Shown here: positions 3,945-5,045 of the stretch, piece after piece
How the letters are laid out: the number at the start of each line of letters is the position of its first letter
Position numbering within the stretch: the stretch's first letter is position 1
Assembly: GCA_027081065.1 (NCBI GenBank)
Contig: JALWLW010000049.1
Coordinates: forward strand, 1-5,045
Direction: 5' to 3'
Length of the DNA stretch: 5,045 nucleotides
Source: Campylobacteraceae bacterium
GTDB lineage: Bacteria; Campylobacterota; Campylobacteria; Campylobacterales; Sulfurovaceae
Notes under the pieces: model-generated
Database searches by the model: none
What the model saw: only the letters and a program-made list of their open reading frames with translations
Told to the model about the DNA's origin: nothing
Made by a program: the position numbers and the translations under genes

Positions 3945-5045
3945 AGCGTTTTTAATAGCTTTTTCACTTCTTTTTTTTATGGGGTGTACAAGCTTTTCTA
4001 AACATCTTAAACCCAAAGAGCGTATGGATGCGAACTGGACAAAACAACAACATAAGGTGTTTTTTCATTTTAAAAATGATGCCCAATTAGAGAGATACCT
4101 CAAAGAGGTTTTAGAGAACAATAACAACCTAAAAGCATTGGCGTTAACGAAACAATCTCTTTTGTTACAAAGTCAAATTAGCAAAGAGAACATCTACCCC
4201 TCGGGTGATTTTTCTTTAAAAAAGAGTAAAGAGAATATCTCCATGGCGTTGCTTATGAATTGGGAACTCGATGTATGGGGAAAACTCTCTAATGAGTTTG
4301 AAGCGATGGTTAAAGAGCATGAATCGATGGAAAACAGATACTTAGAACAGAAACGAATTTTACTGCTTAATGCTACGCTTGATTGGATTAACTATTGGTA
4401 CTTATTTCAAGTTTTAGAGAACCAAAAGCTACTTTTAGAAAAGTATGCCAATTTAAGTCAACACTATTTAGAAACTTCCAACGCAGGACTCAAAGAGCGA
4501 TATTTTTATTTGGAAACAAGGCGAACCCAAGAGCTTGTCCAAAATGCTATTTTTGACAGTAGATTAAATCTGCTTCGAACACATCAACAACTTAACCTTT
4601 ATAGAGGGTTGCCTCCTAGTACGCCATTGTCTATAGAGGTTAAAAAAGGTATTTCACCTATTTTTTTAGAGGGCAAAAAGATGAAGATTACGAGTAAATA
4701 TTTAGGCGAACGTTACGATGTAAAAGAGGCTTTTTTAGCCTTTGAATCACAAACTTTTTTAGAAAAAGCATCCTATAAAGCACTTCTACCACAGTTCAAT
4801 TTATCTTTGGGGTCATCAAAGAGTGTGGAGCGTATTTCTAAACTATTTTCAGGGGAACTTTTGTGGGAATTTATAGGAGGCATTACCCAACCGATTTTTC
4901 ACGCGAAACAGTTACACCTTATGGCAAAACAAAAATCACTACAAGCTCAAATAGCGTGGCAAGAGTATCAAGAGGTGGTATTAAATGCACTGTTAGAGAT
5001 AGAAAATATTTTAATTACCAATACAACACTTCAACAGCAGTTAGC
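3934..5045 (+). CDS. Outer-membrane efflux lipoprotein, NodT/OprM (TolC superfamily), 3' end outside window
   Basis: This is the outer-membrane channel subunit of a tripartite efflux pump. The first 370 codons are visible and uninterrupted; family members run to roughly 450-480 residues, so only the C-terminal part is missing. The lipoprotein signal peptide is residues 1-17, with lipobox FMGC and lipidated Cys18; Thr at +2 favours outer-membrane sorting. Two outer-membrane-efflux repeats follow. The first includes LERYLKEVLENNNNLKAL (52-69) and the family hallmark NWELDVWGKL (109-118). The second includes GERYDVKEAFLAF (258-270, equivalent to the RPDV.AAE region), ASYKALLPQFNLSLGSS (279-295) and GGITQPIFHAKQL (315-327). 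The ATG overlaps the barrel gene by 11 bp in another frame, with AGGG (3923-3926) 7 bases upstream, so translation is probably coupled. The adaptor and inner-membrane transporter are expected downstream, and whether the pump is RND or ABC type cannot be told. A T8 run (3971-3978) lies in the signal-peptide codons. Confidence 0.92.
   Translation, partial: MSFKAFLIAFSLLFFMGCTSFSKHLKPKERMDANWTKQQHKVFFHFKNDAQLERYLKEVLENNNNLKALALTKQSLLLQSQISKENIYPSGDFSLKKSKENISMALLMNWELDVWGKLSNEFEAMVKEHESMENRYLEQKRILLLNATLDWINYWYLFQVLENQKLLLEKYANLSQHYLETSNAGLKERYFYLETRRTQELVQNAIFDSRLNLLRTHQQLNLYRGLPPSTPLSIEVKKGISPIFLEGKKMKITSKYLGERYDVKEAFLAFESQTFLEKASYKALLPQFNLSLGSSKSVERISKLFSGELLWEFIGGITQPIFHAKQLHLMAKQKSLQAQIAWQEYQEVVLNALLEIENILITNTTLQQQL

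Noticed and set aside
1..5045. Search for tRNA or rRNA genes, CRISPR repeats, insertion-sequence ends and minus-strand genes.
   Set aside because: No such structure was seen by eye. The five + strand genes account for nearly all of the window.

Overview
The window is a low-GC stretch (roughly one third G+C by eye) from a Gram-negative bacterium. It holds five genes, all on the + strand and tightly packed. The AT-rich codon use, an outer-membrane efflux lipoprotein, a C-terminal-Phe outer-membrane barrel and the style of the two-component proteins point to a Campylobacterota (epsilonproteobacterial) genome, for example a Sulfurospirillum-, Sulfurimonas- or Arcobacter-like organism. That assignment is inference, because the window contains no marker gene.

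Layout: 1-51 is a short promoter region. Positions 52-720 encode an OmpR/PhoB-type response regulator, overlapping by 4 bp (ATGA) with 717-1961, its partner membrane histidine kinase. After a 69-bp gap with its own promoter, 2031-2897 encodes a two-domain regulator: an AraC-type DNA-binding domain followed by a GyrI-like effector-binding domain. A 108-bp AT-rich gap carries a second strong promoter and a good ribosome binding site. Next, 3006-3944 encodes a secreted outer-membrane beta-barrel protein that I match to DUF2860 (function unknown). It overlaps by 11 bp with 3934-5045, a NodT/OprM-type outer-membrane efflux lipoprotein that runs off the end of the window. The pump's adaptor and inner-membrane transporter probably follow downstream but are not seen.

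How it fits together (inference): this looks like an envelope-stress or drug-efflux locus in which a two-component system controls a barrel-plus-efflux operon. The main support is a 16-bp motif (14/16 identical) upstream of both the regulator operon (13-28) and the barrel/efflux operon (2940-2955), at exactly the same distance from matching -10 boxes (TAAACT at 39-44, TATACT at 2966-2971). This suggests that one regulator, most simply the response regulator itself, drives both promoters. The AraC/GyrI gene lacks the motif at its own promoter and may add a second, ligand-sensing input.

Other points of interest: a strong internal Shine-Dalgarno plus in-frame ATG exactly at the start of the GyrI-like domain (ATG at 2385), which could yield a free-standing 170-residue effector-binding protein; a possibly leaderless response-regulator mRNA; A8/T8 tracts in the AraC promoter spacer, the kinase and the lipoprotein signal peptide; and a kinase with degenerate ATP-binding G boxes. 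No RNA genes, mobile elements, CRISPR arrays or clear intrinsic terminators were seen.
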